This document shows, piece by piece, positions 26,094 through 33,736 of a stretch of DNA of 43,561 nucleotides. Each line of letters starts with the position of its first letter. Position 1 is the stretch's first letter. The notes beneath the pieces were generated by a model. The model was given only the letters and a program-made list of their open reading frames with translations. It did no database searches and had not been told where the DNA came from. The translations under genes and the position numbers were made by a program. Location: positions 1 through 43,561 of the forward strand of contig JAFQSQ010000051.1 in the NCBI GenBank assembly GCA_017409465.1. Reading direction: 5' to 3'. Source of the stretch: Akkermansia sp. (GTDB taxonomy: Bacteria; Verrucomicrobiota; Verrucomicrobiia; Verrucomicrobiales; Akkermansiaceae).

Positions 26094-28622
26094 ATGATGA
26101 AGATACCTTTCTTTTGTGTACCGGCTCTGAGTGTGTTGCTGGTGGTGCCGACGCTCGGTCAGCAGAAGCCGACCGAGGGTCCCCTGGTGGTCAACGAAGA
26201 GGCCGATTCCTATGCCATAGCCGAGCAGGTCTATCTGCAGGCGCGTAATACGCAGGAGCCTGCGGACCGCGCGGCTGCCATGAAACGCGCCGCTGAGCTC
26301 TTCGGCAGCTACGTCCGCAAGTTCCCCAAAGCCGCTAACCATAACCGCGCCCTCTACCTGCAGGCTCTCTGTCAGGCGGAGGCCGGAGAGAACGCGGCGT
26401 CGAACAACAACCTGGCCAAGCTGGCTAACAAGACCCACGGCGAGTATGCCGCTGCCGCTGCCTATAAGCTGGCGACTCAGTCTGCCCAGCGCCAGCTCTG
26501 GGACAAGGCTCTGGGCTACTATGCCATCGTGGTCAAGGAGTCTAACCGCCCGGAACTGCGTAATGACGCGATGTACCGCCAGGGGCGTGCTCAGCTGCAA
26601 CTGGGGCAGCGCAAGGAGGCAGAGGCTTCGTTCCGCAGTCTTCAGGAGCTCAAGGGGGTGAACCCCGCCATCGCGCAGTCATCACTGCTCTCCATCGCGC
26701 AGATGAAGACGGAGGATGGCCAGGATCAGGAAGCCTACGAGCTCTTCCGCCGCCTGCTGGCCATGCCGGGGCTGGACCAGCGCGTGAAGGGGGTGGCGAT
26801 GCTGCAGGCTGCCCGTCTGGCGGCGCGTCTGGGCAAGAGCCGTGAGTCTCAGGAGCTCTATACTCAGCTGATGAAGATTCCCGGCATGGAAAAGTACGCT
26901 GCTGAGGGGCAGATGGAGACGGTGCTCGCGCTGTTCAAGGAGAAGAAGTACGAGGAGGTAGTCAAGCGTGTGGCGCGTAACTATGCTCCCCTGGATGATG
27001 CGGAGAAGGAGGCTCGCCGTGCCCTGATTGTGGGGCAGTCCCATATGGAGATTCGGCAGTATGCCCCCGCCATGGAGTGGTTCAAGATGGTGGAGAATAC
27101 ACTGCCGGGCTCCGCGCTGGCGGCCGATGCCGGCTACCGCCGCATCATCTGTTCGCAGCAGGTGAAGGGGACCAACTTCTTCCAGCTTGCTGAGCGGTAT
27201 CTGAACACCTACGCTGCTTCCGGCTGCGCTACGGCCGGGTTGCCGTGCATCGACCTGGTGCGGTTGATGTATGCTGACCGGATGATGCTGCACGATACGG
27301 TATCAGCCGCGCGTCAGTTTGAAGCGCTCAACATCGAGCAGCTGCCCGAGTCGGTGCGCGCGGATGCGGTCTACAAAAAGGCATGGTGCGCCGCTCAGGG
27401 CGATACCTATGACCCCCTTCCTTCTCTGGATTACTTCATCTCGACGTTCAAGGATGACCTCCGCATGCCCGAAGCTCTGGCTCTGCGCGGCACGGTGCTG
27501 GTGAAGCAGGCAAAGCCCGGTCAGGCACTGGCTGATTTTGACAGGGTGATACGGGAATACCCGCAGGCTGAGGTGATAGCCGTTTGCTGGCAGCGGGCTG
27601 CCCAGGTCTGCGCCGCCACCAACCCTCAGAAGATGGTGGAGTATTACGAAGGCCTCATCAAACACTATGAAGAGCTGGTCAAACGTGGCGGCAAGAATAA
27701 GCCCGCCGCCATTGCCGAGGCTCATTACAATATCGGCTGTGCACTCTACGAGACCAAGCCCGCCGATGCGGTGCCGCATTTCCGCGAAGCCCGCACGCTC
27801 AATGCTGAGCAGTATGCCTCGCTGGTGGATCTGCGCCTGGTGCACTGCTTCTTCAAGATGAAGGATGCGGACAATCTGCGCCGTGCGCTCAAGACGCTCG
27901 AAGCGACTAATATCGGCACTTATAATGCGCTGCCGCCGGCTATCCTGCGCTGGTGCGGTTGGACCTGTTTCCAGAGCCGCAACTACTTGGATGCCAACAA
28001 GTATCTCTCTGATGCACTGGTTCGTGAACCGCGAGAGAAGTATACGGCGGCTGATGGGTCGGAGCAGGAGCGCCCCAAGGTAGAGCCCATCGTCTGGAAG
28101 ACGCTGGCACGCGCTCGTCTGGAGCTGCGTCTGTTTGCCGAGGGTCTGCAGCCTGCTGAGTTCTACGTGGCGATGGAGTCCCAACCCTACCGCAAGGCAG
28201 AGGGTCTGCGCGACCAGGCGCTGCTGCTCATTGGTCTCAATCGCGCGGCTGAGGCGCGCAAGCTCTGCGAGGAGGCTATCGCCATGGGTATCGACGGCCC
28301 TATCAAGTCGGCGCTCTTCATGACGCTGGGTGACGGTTTCTTTGCCGATAAGCAATACGCCGAGGCTGCCAAGTACTATGGGCGTACGGCCAACGTGGTG
28401 AGTGATAAGGAGATGAAACCCACGGCTCTGTACAAGATAGTGCGCGCGCTGCAGCTCTGCGACAAGTCCGGCGAGGCGGCGCAGTACGAGGAGAACCTGC
28501 GAAGCGAGTTCCCCGGCTGGGTGCCCGATGCTGCCACGATGCTGATGATGGAGAAGGCCGATGCCGCCACGGCAGAGCCCGCCCCGCAGGTTCCGGCCCC
28601 CGCTCCGGCTCCGCAGCCCTGA
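26094..28622 (+). CDS. Exported tetratricopeptide-repeat protein
   Basis: An 842-aa protein with a signal peptide (MMKIPFFCVPALSVLLVV, cleavage near TLGQ) and a body made almost wholly of TPR-like helix pairs, for example YRQGRAQLQLGQRKEAEASF, AEAHYNIGCALYETKPADAV and LFMTLGDGFFADKQYAEAA. The C-terminus is an Ala/Pro tail (PAPAPAPQP). It follows exbB-exbD, and TPR proteins in this position in other bacteria often accompany TonB/Tol systems as periplasmic scaffolds. That role is inference here. It could reside in the periplasm attached to outer-membrane partners. The gene after it, 37 bp away, is PBP-like. Confidence 0.85.
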   Translation: MMKIPFFCVPALSVLLVVPTLGQQKPTEGPLVVNEEADSYAIAEQVYLQARNTQEPADRAAAMKRAAELFGSYVRKFPKAANHNRALYLQALCQAEAGENAASNNNLAKLANKTHGEYAAAAAYKLATQSAQRQLWDKALGYYAIVVKESNRPELRNDAMYRQGRAQLQLGQRKEAEASFRSLQELKGVNPAIAQSSLLSIAQMKTEDGQDQEAYELFRRLLAMPGLDQRVKGVAMLQAARLAARLGKSRESQELYTQLMKIPGMEKYAAEGQMETVLALFKEKKYEEVVKRVARNYAPLDDAEKEARRALIVGQSHMEIRQYAPAMEWFKMVENTLPGSALAADAGYRRIICSQQVKGTNFFQLAERYLNTYAASGCATAGLPCIDLVRLMYADRMMLHDTVSAARQFEALNIEQLPESVRADAVYKKAWCAAQGDTYDPLPSLDYFISTFKDDLRMPEALALRGTVLVKQAKPGQALADFDRVIREYPQAEVIAVCWQRAAQVCAATNPQKMVEYYEGLIKHYEELVKRGGKNKPAAIAEAHYNIGCALYETKPADAVPHFREARTLNAEQYASLVDLRLVHCFFKMKDADNLRRALKTLEATNIGTYNALPPAILRWCGWTCFQSRNYLDANKYLSDALVREPREKYTAADGSEQERPKVEPIVWKTLARARLELRLFAEGLQPAEFYVAMESQPYRKAEGLRDQALLLIGLNRAAEARKLCEEAIAMGIDGPIKSALFMTLGDGFFADKQYAEAAKYYGRTANVVSDKEMKPTALYKIVRALQLCDKSGEAAQYEENLRSEFPGWVPDAATMLMMEKADAATAEPAPQVPAPAPAPQP

Positions 28623-28659
28623 TAAGAACACGTATCTTCAGCCCTCCCCCCCCTGACGC

Positions 28660-30570
28660 ATGTTTTACGCCAGAGAGCAGAATAAGCGCAAACGCTGGTA
28701 CCGGATTCTGACCATCGGTCAGAAGAAGCTCGTGCTGGTAGGTTCGGTAGTCGCCGTTCTGGTGGTGGCCTTTCTGAGCGTGGTTATCTTCTATTCCTGT
28801 CGCGCGATGCAGTATGACCTGGCACGGGTGCAGGGGAGCTCCGGGGGCAACATGCTCTATGATGCGGAGAATCAACCCATCTCGTCGCTGTCCAATGCGG
28901 TGGAACGTCCCCTCTGCTGGCAGGAGCTGCCGCAGCACCTGATCGATGCCTTCGTGGCTCGCGAGGATGAAAACTTCTTCGAGCACAGCGGCGTCGTGCT
29001 CACTTCGGTTGTCCGCTCGGTGCTGCGCAATATCACCTCCATGCGCTATGAGCAGGGCGCCTCCACCATCACGATGCAGCTGACCCGCAACGTGTTCGAA
29101 CTGCGTGACAAGTCGATGGATCGCAAGCTGTTGGAGGTCGTGCTGGCGCAGCGTATTGAGCGCAACTTCGACAAGCAGACAATCATGCTGCAATACCTCA
29201 GCCGCATCTACTACGGGCAGAACTGCTACGGAGTGAGGGCGGCCGCTGAGCATTATTTCGGCAAGGAGGTACGGGAACTGAATCTGGTGGAGTGTGCGAC
29301 TCTGGCCGGGCTGGTGCGTGCGCCTTCGATTTTCAACCCCCAGCATAGCATGACAAACGCCATGGAGGTGAAGGCAGAGACGCTGGAGCGCATGCTGGAG
29401 TGTGAGATGATTTCGGAGGATGAGTGCCGCGCCGCTACGCAGGAGCCCATCCGTCTGGTATCGGGGCGCAAAGTCGATGCGGCCATCAGCTCCTATGCCT
29501 CGATGTGGGCTCAGTCGGAGCTCAAGGTGTTGGAAGATGTGGCAGGCAAGGGGAATGGCGGTCTGTTTATCGTGTCGAATCTCCGCCTGCCGCTGCAGCA
29601 GTATCTGGAGAAAGCGGTGGAGGCAGCCCTCACGGCTGTGGAGGATCCGCGCCGCTATCCCGACGCCTGGCTGGCGCTTTCCGGTGAGGATACGGCAGAT
29701 GCCGAGGCGCGGCGCAAGAGCTTTGTCGGGATGAAGCGCCCTGAAAAACTCAAGGTGCGCGGTGCCAACAACGACCTGAGCGGCCTGCTGCAGAGCTGTG
29801 TGCTGGTGGTGGATAATCGCCGCGGTCACAAGGGCGAGGTGCTGGCTCTGGTATCCGGTCGCAGCGCGGTCGATGGGATAGACCGCTGGCAGACCCGTCT
29901 GCAACCCGGTCGTGCGGCGGCACCGCTGCTCTTCTCCTGTGCCTGTCTGCCCGGGGGGGAAGAGATGCATATCGTCGCGCGTGATATGCTGGTGACCGGT
30001 AAACGCCTGGGCTACCCCGTGGTGCGTAGTTTTTACGATACGCTCGGGCTGGATTGCCGCTATCCCGGGCAGGATCAGGCCGATGCTCTCTACAACGGCG
30101 AGTTCAGCATGAAGAAGCTGGATCTGGCTCGCCTGCTGTATGATATCCAGAACAAGGGCAGGGGCTACCACCTGCGCCTCATCAGCGCCATCTGGAGCTG
30201 CCATCGCTCGCTGCTCTATGCTTATGAGCCGGAGAAGGCTCCCGAATACATCCGCCGTGAGGGGGCTCGCGCCGTGGCGGAACTGCCGCCCTTCGGGGTG
30301 AGTGAGGGTTTCCCGGTGACGCTGAACGAGACCCTGCCCGGACACACGGGACAATTCTCCATGGTGCTGCGCGAGAACGCTGTTGCGGTCTTTGTATGGA
30401 TGGGGTTCGATGACCCTGATACGGAGGTGGCAGCCTCCGGACGCATGACCAATCTGCTGCGTCGTGCCTCGATGAATCTGGCTCGCGAAATCTACGAAGC
30501 GGCGCGTACGGAGTTGCGCCGTGAGCGCAAACAGGTCGCTCAGGAGAAATCTGCTCAGGCACAGTCATGA
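28660..30570 (+). CDS. Class A PBP-like glycosyltransferase with erased transpeptidase site
   Basis: A 636-aa protein with one N-terminal membrane helix (about 26-48), a GT51 peptidoglycan glycosyltransferase domain (about 60-240) and a penicillin-binding-like domain (about 300-620). The GT51 site is intact: E102 in REDENFFEHSG, GASTITMQLTRN, and RKLLEVVLAQRIE with QYLSRIYYG. The second domain keeps the PBP shape (VVDNRRGHKGEVLALVSGR), but the SxxK serine and lysine are replaced: where PGSxxKP is expected it reads PGRAAAP (R418, A421), and the KTG motif is HTG (H562). So it should polymerise glycan and not cross-link or bind beta-lactams normally. It ends in a charged tail. It is downstream of exbBD-TPR. 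Confidence 0.85.
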   Translation: MFYAREQNKRKRWYRILTIGQKKLVLVGSVVAVLVVAFLSVVIFYSCRAMQYDLARVQGSSGGNMLYDAENQPISSLSNAVERPLCWQELPQHLIDAFVAREDENFFEHSGVVLTSVVRSVLRNITSMRYEQGASTITMQLTRNVFELRDKSMDRKLLEVVLAQRIERNFDKQTIMLQYLSRIYYGQNCYGVRAAAEHYFGKEVRELNLVECATLAGLVRAPSIFNPQHSMTNAMEVKAETLERMLECEMISEDECRAATQEPIRLVSGRKVDAAISSYASMWAQSELKVLEDVAGKGNGGLFIVSNLRLPLQQYLEKAVEAALTAVEDPRRYPDAWLALSGEDTADAEARRKSFVGMKRPEKLKVRGANNDLSGLLQSCVLVVDNRRGHKGEVLALVSGRSAVDGIDRWQTRLQPGRAAAPLLFSCACLPGGEEMHIVARDMLVTGKRLGYPVVRSFYDTLGLDCRYPGQDQADALYNGEFSMKKLDLARLLYDIQNKGRGYHLRLISAIWSCHRSLLYAYEPEKAPEYIRREGARAVAELPPFGVSEGFPVTLNETLPGHTGQFSMVLRENAVAVFVWMGFDDPDTEVAASGRMTNLLRRASMNLAREIYEAARTELRRERKQVAQEKSAQAQS

Positions 30571-30789
30571 GGGAACTTCTAAAAAGGGCTGATGAGCGCG
30601 GTACGTTGAAATTTAAAGGACGAAGAACGATGGACGAAGGAAGGATTTGGCGAGCCTCCGGCTCGCAGCAGGACAAAGAGCCGGTTGCAAAGCATTTGCA
30701 TGCGAGCAAAACGAGCGAAATCCCGGCTTTGTCCATCGTACTTTTTACTTTTTGAGCAAGTTCAATATGTCGATTTATTAGAAGTCACC
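30571..30789. mobile_element. Second MITE-like element, filling the whole gap
   Basis: Starts GGGAACTTCTAAAAAG immediately after the PBP-like gene's stop (30570) and ends TTAGAAGTCACC immediately before the ATG at 30790. It matches the element at 8619-8883 along its length (GAAATTTAAAGGAC, ATGGACGAAGGA, GGCGAGCC.CCGGCTCGCAGCA, CATGCGAGCAA, TTGTCCATCGTAC, CGATTTATTAGAAGT) but is shorter in the middle. Its right terminal repeat is altered from TTCCC to TCACC just where the start codon follows. Confidence 0.75.
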
Positions 30790-31557
30790 ATGATTGATTA
30801 TTCTCCCCATCTGCTGACTGCTGAGCGCGCCGCCCGCGCGGCTGGGGCGTTCCTGCGCCGTCGTTTTCACGAAATCAAGGTCGTGGATGAGGAGTTGCCC
30901 ACGGACATCAAATTGCAGCTGGACAAAGAGAGCCAGAGCCTCATCACCTGCGAACTTCTGGCGGATTATCCGGAATCCTGCGTGCTGGGCGAGGAGGGAA
31001 ACGCCGGTGGGGAATCTGACCTGCAGTGGATAGTCGACCCGATAGACGGCACCGTCAACTACTTTTACGGTATCCCGATTTTCTGTGTGAGCATAGCGCT
31101 GCGTGCAGAGGGGCGGCTGGTGCTGGGCTGCGTGTATGACCCCATGCAGGATGAGTGCTTCACCGCATTGGCGGGCGGGGCGGTCAACTGTAACGGACGC
31201 CCGATTCGTGTTTCAACCCGCGATACGATGGCGCAGGCGGTGGTGTTCATCGGCCATGGCCGCCACGATGGCTCCGGCGAGGCGGGGATTCGCCGGTTCG
31301 CCCATGTGTCTACCCAGGTTCGCAAGATTCGCATCCTCGGTTCCGCGGCGTTGGCCATTTGCTATATCGCAGCCGGGCGCATGGATGCCTATGTGGAGGG
31401 GCGCATCTCTCTCTGGGATTTTGCCGCCGCACAGGTCATTCTGGAAGCCGCCGGCGGGGTGCTGGAGTTCAGTCCGGCAGATGCCGCGGGAATCAAAGGC
31501 GCTGTGATGGCCTGGAATGGCAGAATCCCCCTGCCGGAAGCTCTCAAGATGGATTGA
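30790..31557 (+). CDS. Inositol monophosphatase family protein
   Basis: A 255-aa Mg2+-dependent, Li+-sensitive-type phosphatase of the IMPase/SuhB/CysQ superfamily. Metal-binding motifs are complete: GEEGN (usually EE), WIVDPIDGTVNYFYG, and WDFAAAQVILEAAGG near the C-terminus. The true substrate (inositol-1-phosphate, PAP, or other sugar phosphates) cannot be fixed. The start is the ATG at 30790, directly after the mobile element; an upstream extension would be translated from the repeat and has no family likeness. AGAAG in the element's right end lies 5 nt before the ATG and can act as a weak Shine-Dalgarno site. RsmB begins 4 bp after the stop. Confidence 0.92.
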   Translation: MIDYSPHLLTAERAARAAGAFLRRRFHEIKVVDEELPTDIKLQLDKESQSLITCELLADYPESCVLGEEGNAGGESDLQWIVDPIDGTVNYFYGIPIFCVSIALRAEGRLVLGCVYDPMQDECFTALAGGAVNCNGRPIRVSTRDTMAQAVVFIGHGRHDGSGEAGIRRFAHVSTQVRKIRILGSAALAICYIAAGRMDAYVEGRISLWDFAAAQVILEAAGGVLEFSPADAAGIKGAVMAWNGRIPLPEALKMD

Positions 31558-31561
31558 TATC

Positions 31562-32800
31562 ATGCCGCCGAAACCTGAAAATGCCCGTTCTCTTGCATGG
31601 AAGGCGCTGCTGCGCTGGAATCGCGGCGGTGTCTTTGCCGAAACGCTGGTGGAGCGAGCAGCCGCAGAGCATCAACTTTCCCGTTCTGACCGCGGGCTGA
31701 TGCAGAGCATCGTGTACGGCACGCTGCGCAACCTGCGCCTGCTGGAGCATGGACGCTATGCCCTGCGACCGGGCGCACTGGAGGAAAAAATGCACTGGCT
31801 GGTGCTGGCCGGGCTCTGTGAACTCTTTATTCTGCACCATGCTGAGCATGCCGTGGTGAGCGAGACGGTGAAGCTGGCTCCCGCGCGGGCGCGTGGGGTC
31901 ATCAACGGGATGCTGCGTAATGCCGTGCGGCGGCGTGCGGAGTTCGCGGCGGCGTTTCCCACCCTGCCTCCGGCTGTGCGTTATTCCATGCCGGATTGGC
32001 TGGCGACCCGCTGGACGCGCGAGTTCGGGGAAGCGGAAGCCTGCGCCATGATGGAGTGGAATCTGAAAACACCGCCTGTCTACGCCCGTCTGAACCCGCT
32101 CCACCCCATGGAAGTACCGGCAGAGTGGACTCCGCATCCCGGTGCGCCCGGCTGGTACTGCATTCACGGGCCGCTGCCGCTTGCCGCCTTGCAGGCCGGG
32201 CAGGTGTACGTGGCCGACCCCTCCACCCGCCATTGCATCCGGCTCCTCAACCCACAGCGTGGTGAGAAAATTCTGGATGCCTGCGCCGCGCCCGGCGGCA
32301 AATCCGCCGCCATCATCGGCGCTACACAGGGAGAGGTACACCTGATGGCCACCGAGCTGGAACCGCACAGACTCCCGCAGTTGAGGGAGAATCTCAGCCG
32401 CGCCGGTGGAGAGAAGCTCGAAGTCGCGCAGCACGACTGGACGCAGCCTTGCCCGCCGGAATGGTGCGGGGCATTCGATGCGGTGTTGCTGGATGTCCCT
32501 TGTTCCAACTCCGGGGTCTTACAGCGTCGAGTGGATGCCCGCTGGCGCATGCAGGAGGAAGAAATAGACCGCTTGTCCGTCCTCCAGTTGCAGATACTGG
32601 AGCGAGCCGCAGATGCCGTTCGCCCCGGCGGGCGCCTGGTGTACTCCACCTGTTCCATTGACCGCCAGGAAGACAGGGCTGTGGTAGATGCATTCCTGGC
32701 ATCCCACCCTGAGTTTACCCTGAAGGAAGACTACCTCGCCCTCCCGCACCGCGAGCTGGCAGACGGCGCCTACGCCGCGCTGCTTCTTCGTCGTTCCTGA
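31562..32800 (+). CDS. rsmB: 16S rRNA cytosine-5 methyltransferase, RsmB/NOP2/Sun family
   Basis: A 412-aa SAM-dependent m5C methyltransferase, most likely acting on 16S rRNA C967. An N-terminal NusB-like helical domain (about 1-130: NRGGVFAETLVERAA, HHAEHAVVSETVKLA) is followed by the catalytic domain with SAM motif ILDACAAPGGKSA (from 237), the PCS motif (C314 in DVPCSNSGV; usually DAPCS) and the catalytic TCS (C364 in YSTCSIDRQED). The NusB-like domain favours RsmB over RsmF. Start chosen at 31562, 4 bp past the previous stop. The gene is the last before the hairpin element. Confidence 0.93.
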   Translation: MPPKPENARSLAWKALLRWNRGGVFAETLVERAAAEHQLSRSDRGLMQSIVYGTLRNLRLLEHGRYALRPGALEEKMHWLVLAGLCELFILHHAEHAVVSETVKLAPARARGVINGMLRNAVRRRAEFAAAFPTLPPAVRYSMPDWLATRWTREFGEAEACAMMEWNLKTPPVYARLNPLHPMEVPAEWTPHPGAPGWYCIHGPLPLAALQAGQVYVADPSTRHCIRLLNPQRGEKILDACAAPGGKSAAIIGATQGEVHLMATELEPHRLPQLRENLSRAGGEKLEVAQHDWTQPCPPEWCGAFDAVLLDVPCSNSGVLQRRVDARWRMQEEEIDRLSVLQLQILERAADAVRPGGRLVYSTCSIDRQEDRAVVDAFLASHPEFTLKEDYLALPHRELADGAYAALLLRRS

Positions 32801-32942
32801 TTCCTCCATGCTCGCCGTTGGCGGGCATTCTTCACCACACGGAATCGTGTTCTTCACCCACTTCGCCGAAAGGCGAAGTTTCTTCACCACAGGGCGAAAG
32901 CCCTGTTCTTCTCCGCGAGCGATTAGCGAGCTTAAATTCTTC

Positions 32943-32971
32943 TTGTCAATACTCAATCAGATTGTTATCAT
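32943..32971 (+). promoter_or_regulatory. Promoter of four-helix gene, leaderless
   Basis: TTGTCA (32943-32948), 17-bp spacer, TATCAT (32966-32971). Seven bases after the hexamer is the A of the ATG at 32978. The promoter is inside the element, between the left hairpin arm and the gene. Confidence 0.55.
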
Positions 32972-32977
32972 CGTCTC

Positions 32978-33322
32978 ATGGCCAATAAATTGTCAGCCTT
33001 ATCCTTGCAATTCGCTACGGATGCCATTCTCATGTGCGATGGAATACACCACAGAGCGCATATCAAAAACCAAATTTTGCGCTCCGCTTGCAGTATTGGA
33101 GCCAACATACATGAAGCACAATACGGATACTCCCGCAGCGACTTCATCTGTAAATTGCAAATAGCACTCAAGGAATGCCATGAAACTTTTTATTGGCTGG
33201 AGCTGTTGAAAAATACGGCAACCATTACCGCAGAGGAAGCACAACGTTTCGAAAATGCCTGTAGTCGTATTCGCTTTATGTTGATAAAGTCAATCAACAC
33301 GGCTAAACAAGTAGGTGAGTGA
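32978..33322 (+). CDS. Four-helix-bundle protein (S23/IVP-Avd type)
   Basis: A 114-aa protein of the four helix bundle / 23S-rRNA-intervening-sequence family, to which the diversity-generating-retroelement accessory protein Avd also belongs. Family marks: RAHIKNQILRSACSIGANIHEAQYG, cited in short form as NQILRSACSIGANIHEA, then SRSDFICKLQIALKECHET and FYWLELL, with the C-terminal helix FENACSRIRFMLIKSI. The proteins form pentamers in solved cases and bind nucleic acid, but a general function is not established. This gene is AT-richer than neighbours, carries its own leaderless promoter, and is enclosed on both sides by inverted arrays of short hairpins. It is not inside an rRNA gene and no reverse transcriptase is nearby. 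Confidence 0.88.
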   Translation: MANKLSALSLQFATDAILMCDGIHHRAHIKNQILRSACSIGANIHEAQYGYSRSDFICKLQIALKECHETFYWLELLKNTATITAEEAQRFENACSRIRFMLIKSINTAKQVGE

Positions 33323-33460
33323 TTTTTAGCTTGCTAATCGCTCGCGGTGAAGAACGTCCTGACGGACGTGGTGAAGAATCAGCTTTGCTGATGGTGAAGA
33401 AAAGCGCCCTTGCGGACGCTTGGGTGAAGAATGCTCGCCGTTGGCGGGGCATGGAGGTTT

Positions 33461-33720
33461 CTCCATGGTCGCCGATAGGCGGCCATTCTTCACCACACGG
33501 AATCGTGTTCTTCACCCACTTCGCCGAGAGGCGAAGTTTCTTCACCACAGGGTGAAAGCCCTGTTTTTCACTGAAAGGTAACAAATTTCTTGAGCTCGCT
33601 AATCGCTCGCGGTGAAGAACGTCCTGACGGACGTGGTGAAGAATCAGCTTTGCTGATGGTGAAGAAAAGCGCCCTTGCGGACGCTTGGGTGAAGAATGCT
33701 CGCCGTTGGCGGGCATGGAG
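33461..33720. mobile_element. Gene-less copy of the hairpin-module element (copy 2, 260 bp)
   Basis: Begins CTCCATGG (33461) 4 bp after copy 1 ends and finishes CATGGAG (33720). Its left arm repeats the copy-1 left arm with changes that keep pairing (loop GATA, GAAA to GAGA, C-G to T-G pair), and its right arm (33593-33720) is almost identical to that of copy 1. In place of the gene there are about 40 bp (TTTTTCACTGAAAGG...TTTCTTGA). Seven more exact 9-mers are present. It stops 16 bp short of the stop of the kinase gene. Confidence 0.75.
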
Positions 33721-33736
33721 AAAGGAGAAAAAACAA

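Larger units (their letters stand above)
32804..33456. mobile_element. Hairpin-module element with four-helix gene (copy 1, 653 bp)
   Basis: Runs from CTCCATG (32804-32810) to CATGGAG (33450-33456). Left arm (32804-32945): hairpins ATGCTCGCC/GGCGGGCAT, ACACG-GAAT-CGTGT, ACTTCGCC-GAAA-GGCGAAGT and ACAGGGC-GAAA-GCCCTGT, each separated by TTCTTCACC. Right arm (33327-33456): ACGTCC-TGAC-GGACGT, ATCAGC-TTT-GCTGAT, AAGCGCCC-TTGC-GGACGCTT and the ATGCTCGCC hairpin, separated by GGTGAAGAA. The two arms point inward in opposite directions, and each borders the gene with GCTCGCTAATCGCTCGC-type sequence. Between them is one gene with its own promoter. Seven exact 9-mers occur in this copy. Confidence 0.8.

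Noticed and set aside
28318..30354. 678-codon minus-strand frame
   Set aside because: Shadow of the TPR and PBP-like genes, whose motifs are unambiguous; it would also run through the 37-bp gap between them.
30685..30789. N-terminal extension of the IMPase-family protein
   Set aside because: It would be translated from the mobile element and shows no family similarity; the ATG at 30790 gives a normal N-terminus.
32978..33322. Diversity-generating retroelement (Avd with reverse transcriptase)
   Set aside because: The four-helix protein resembles Avd, but there is no reverse transcriptase, template repeat or variable repeat in the window.
32804..33720. CRISPR array
   Set aside because: Here the constant unit is a 9-mer and the variable units are palindromes of 13-22 bp. 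CRISPR repeats are longer and constant, spacers are non-palindromic, and no cas gene is near.
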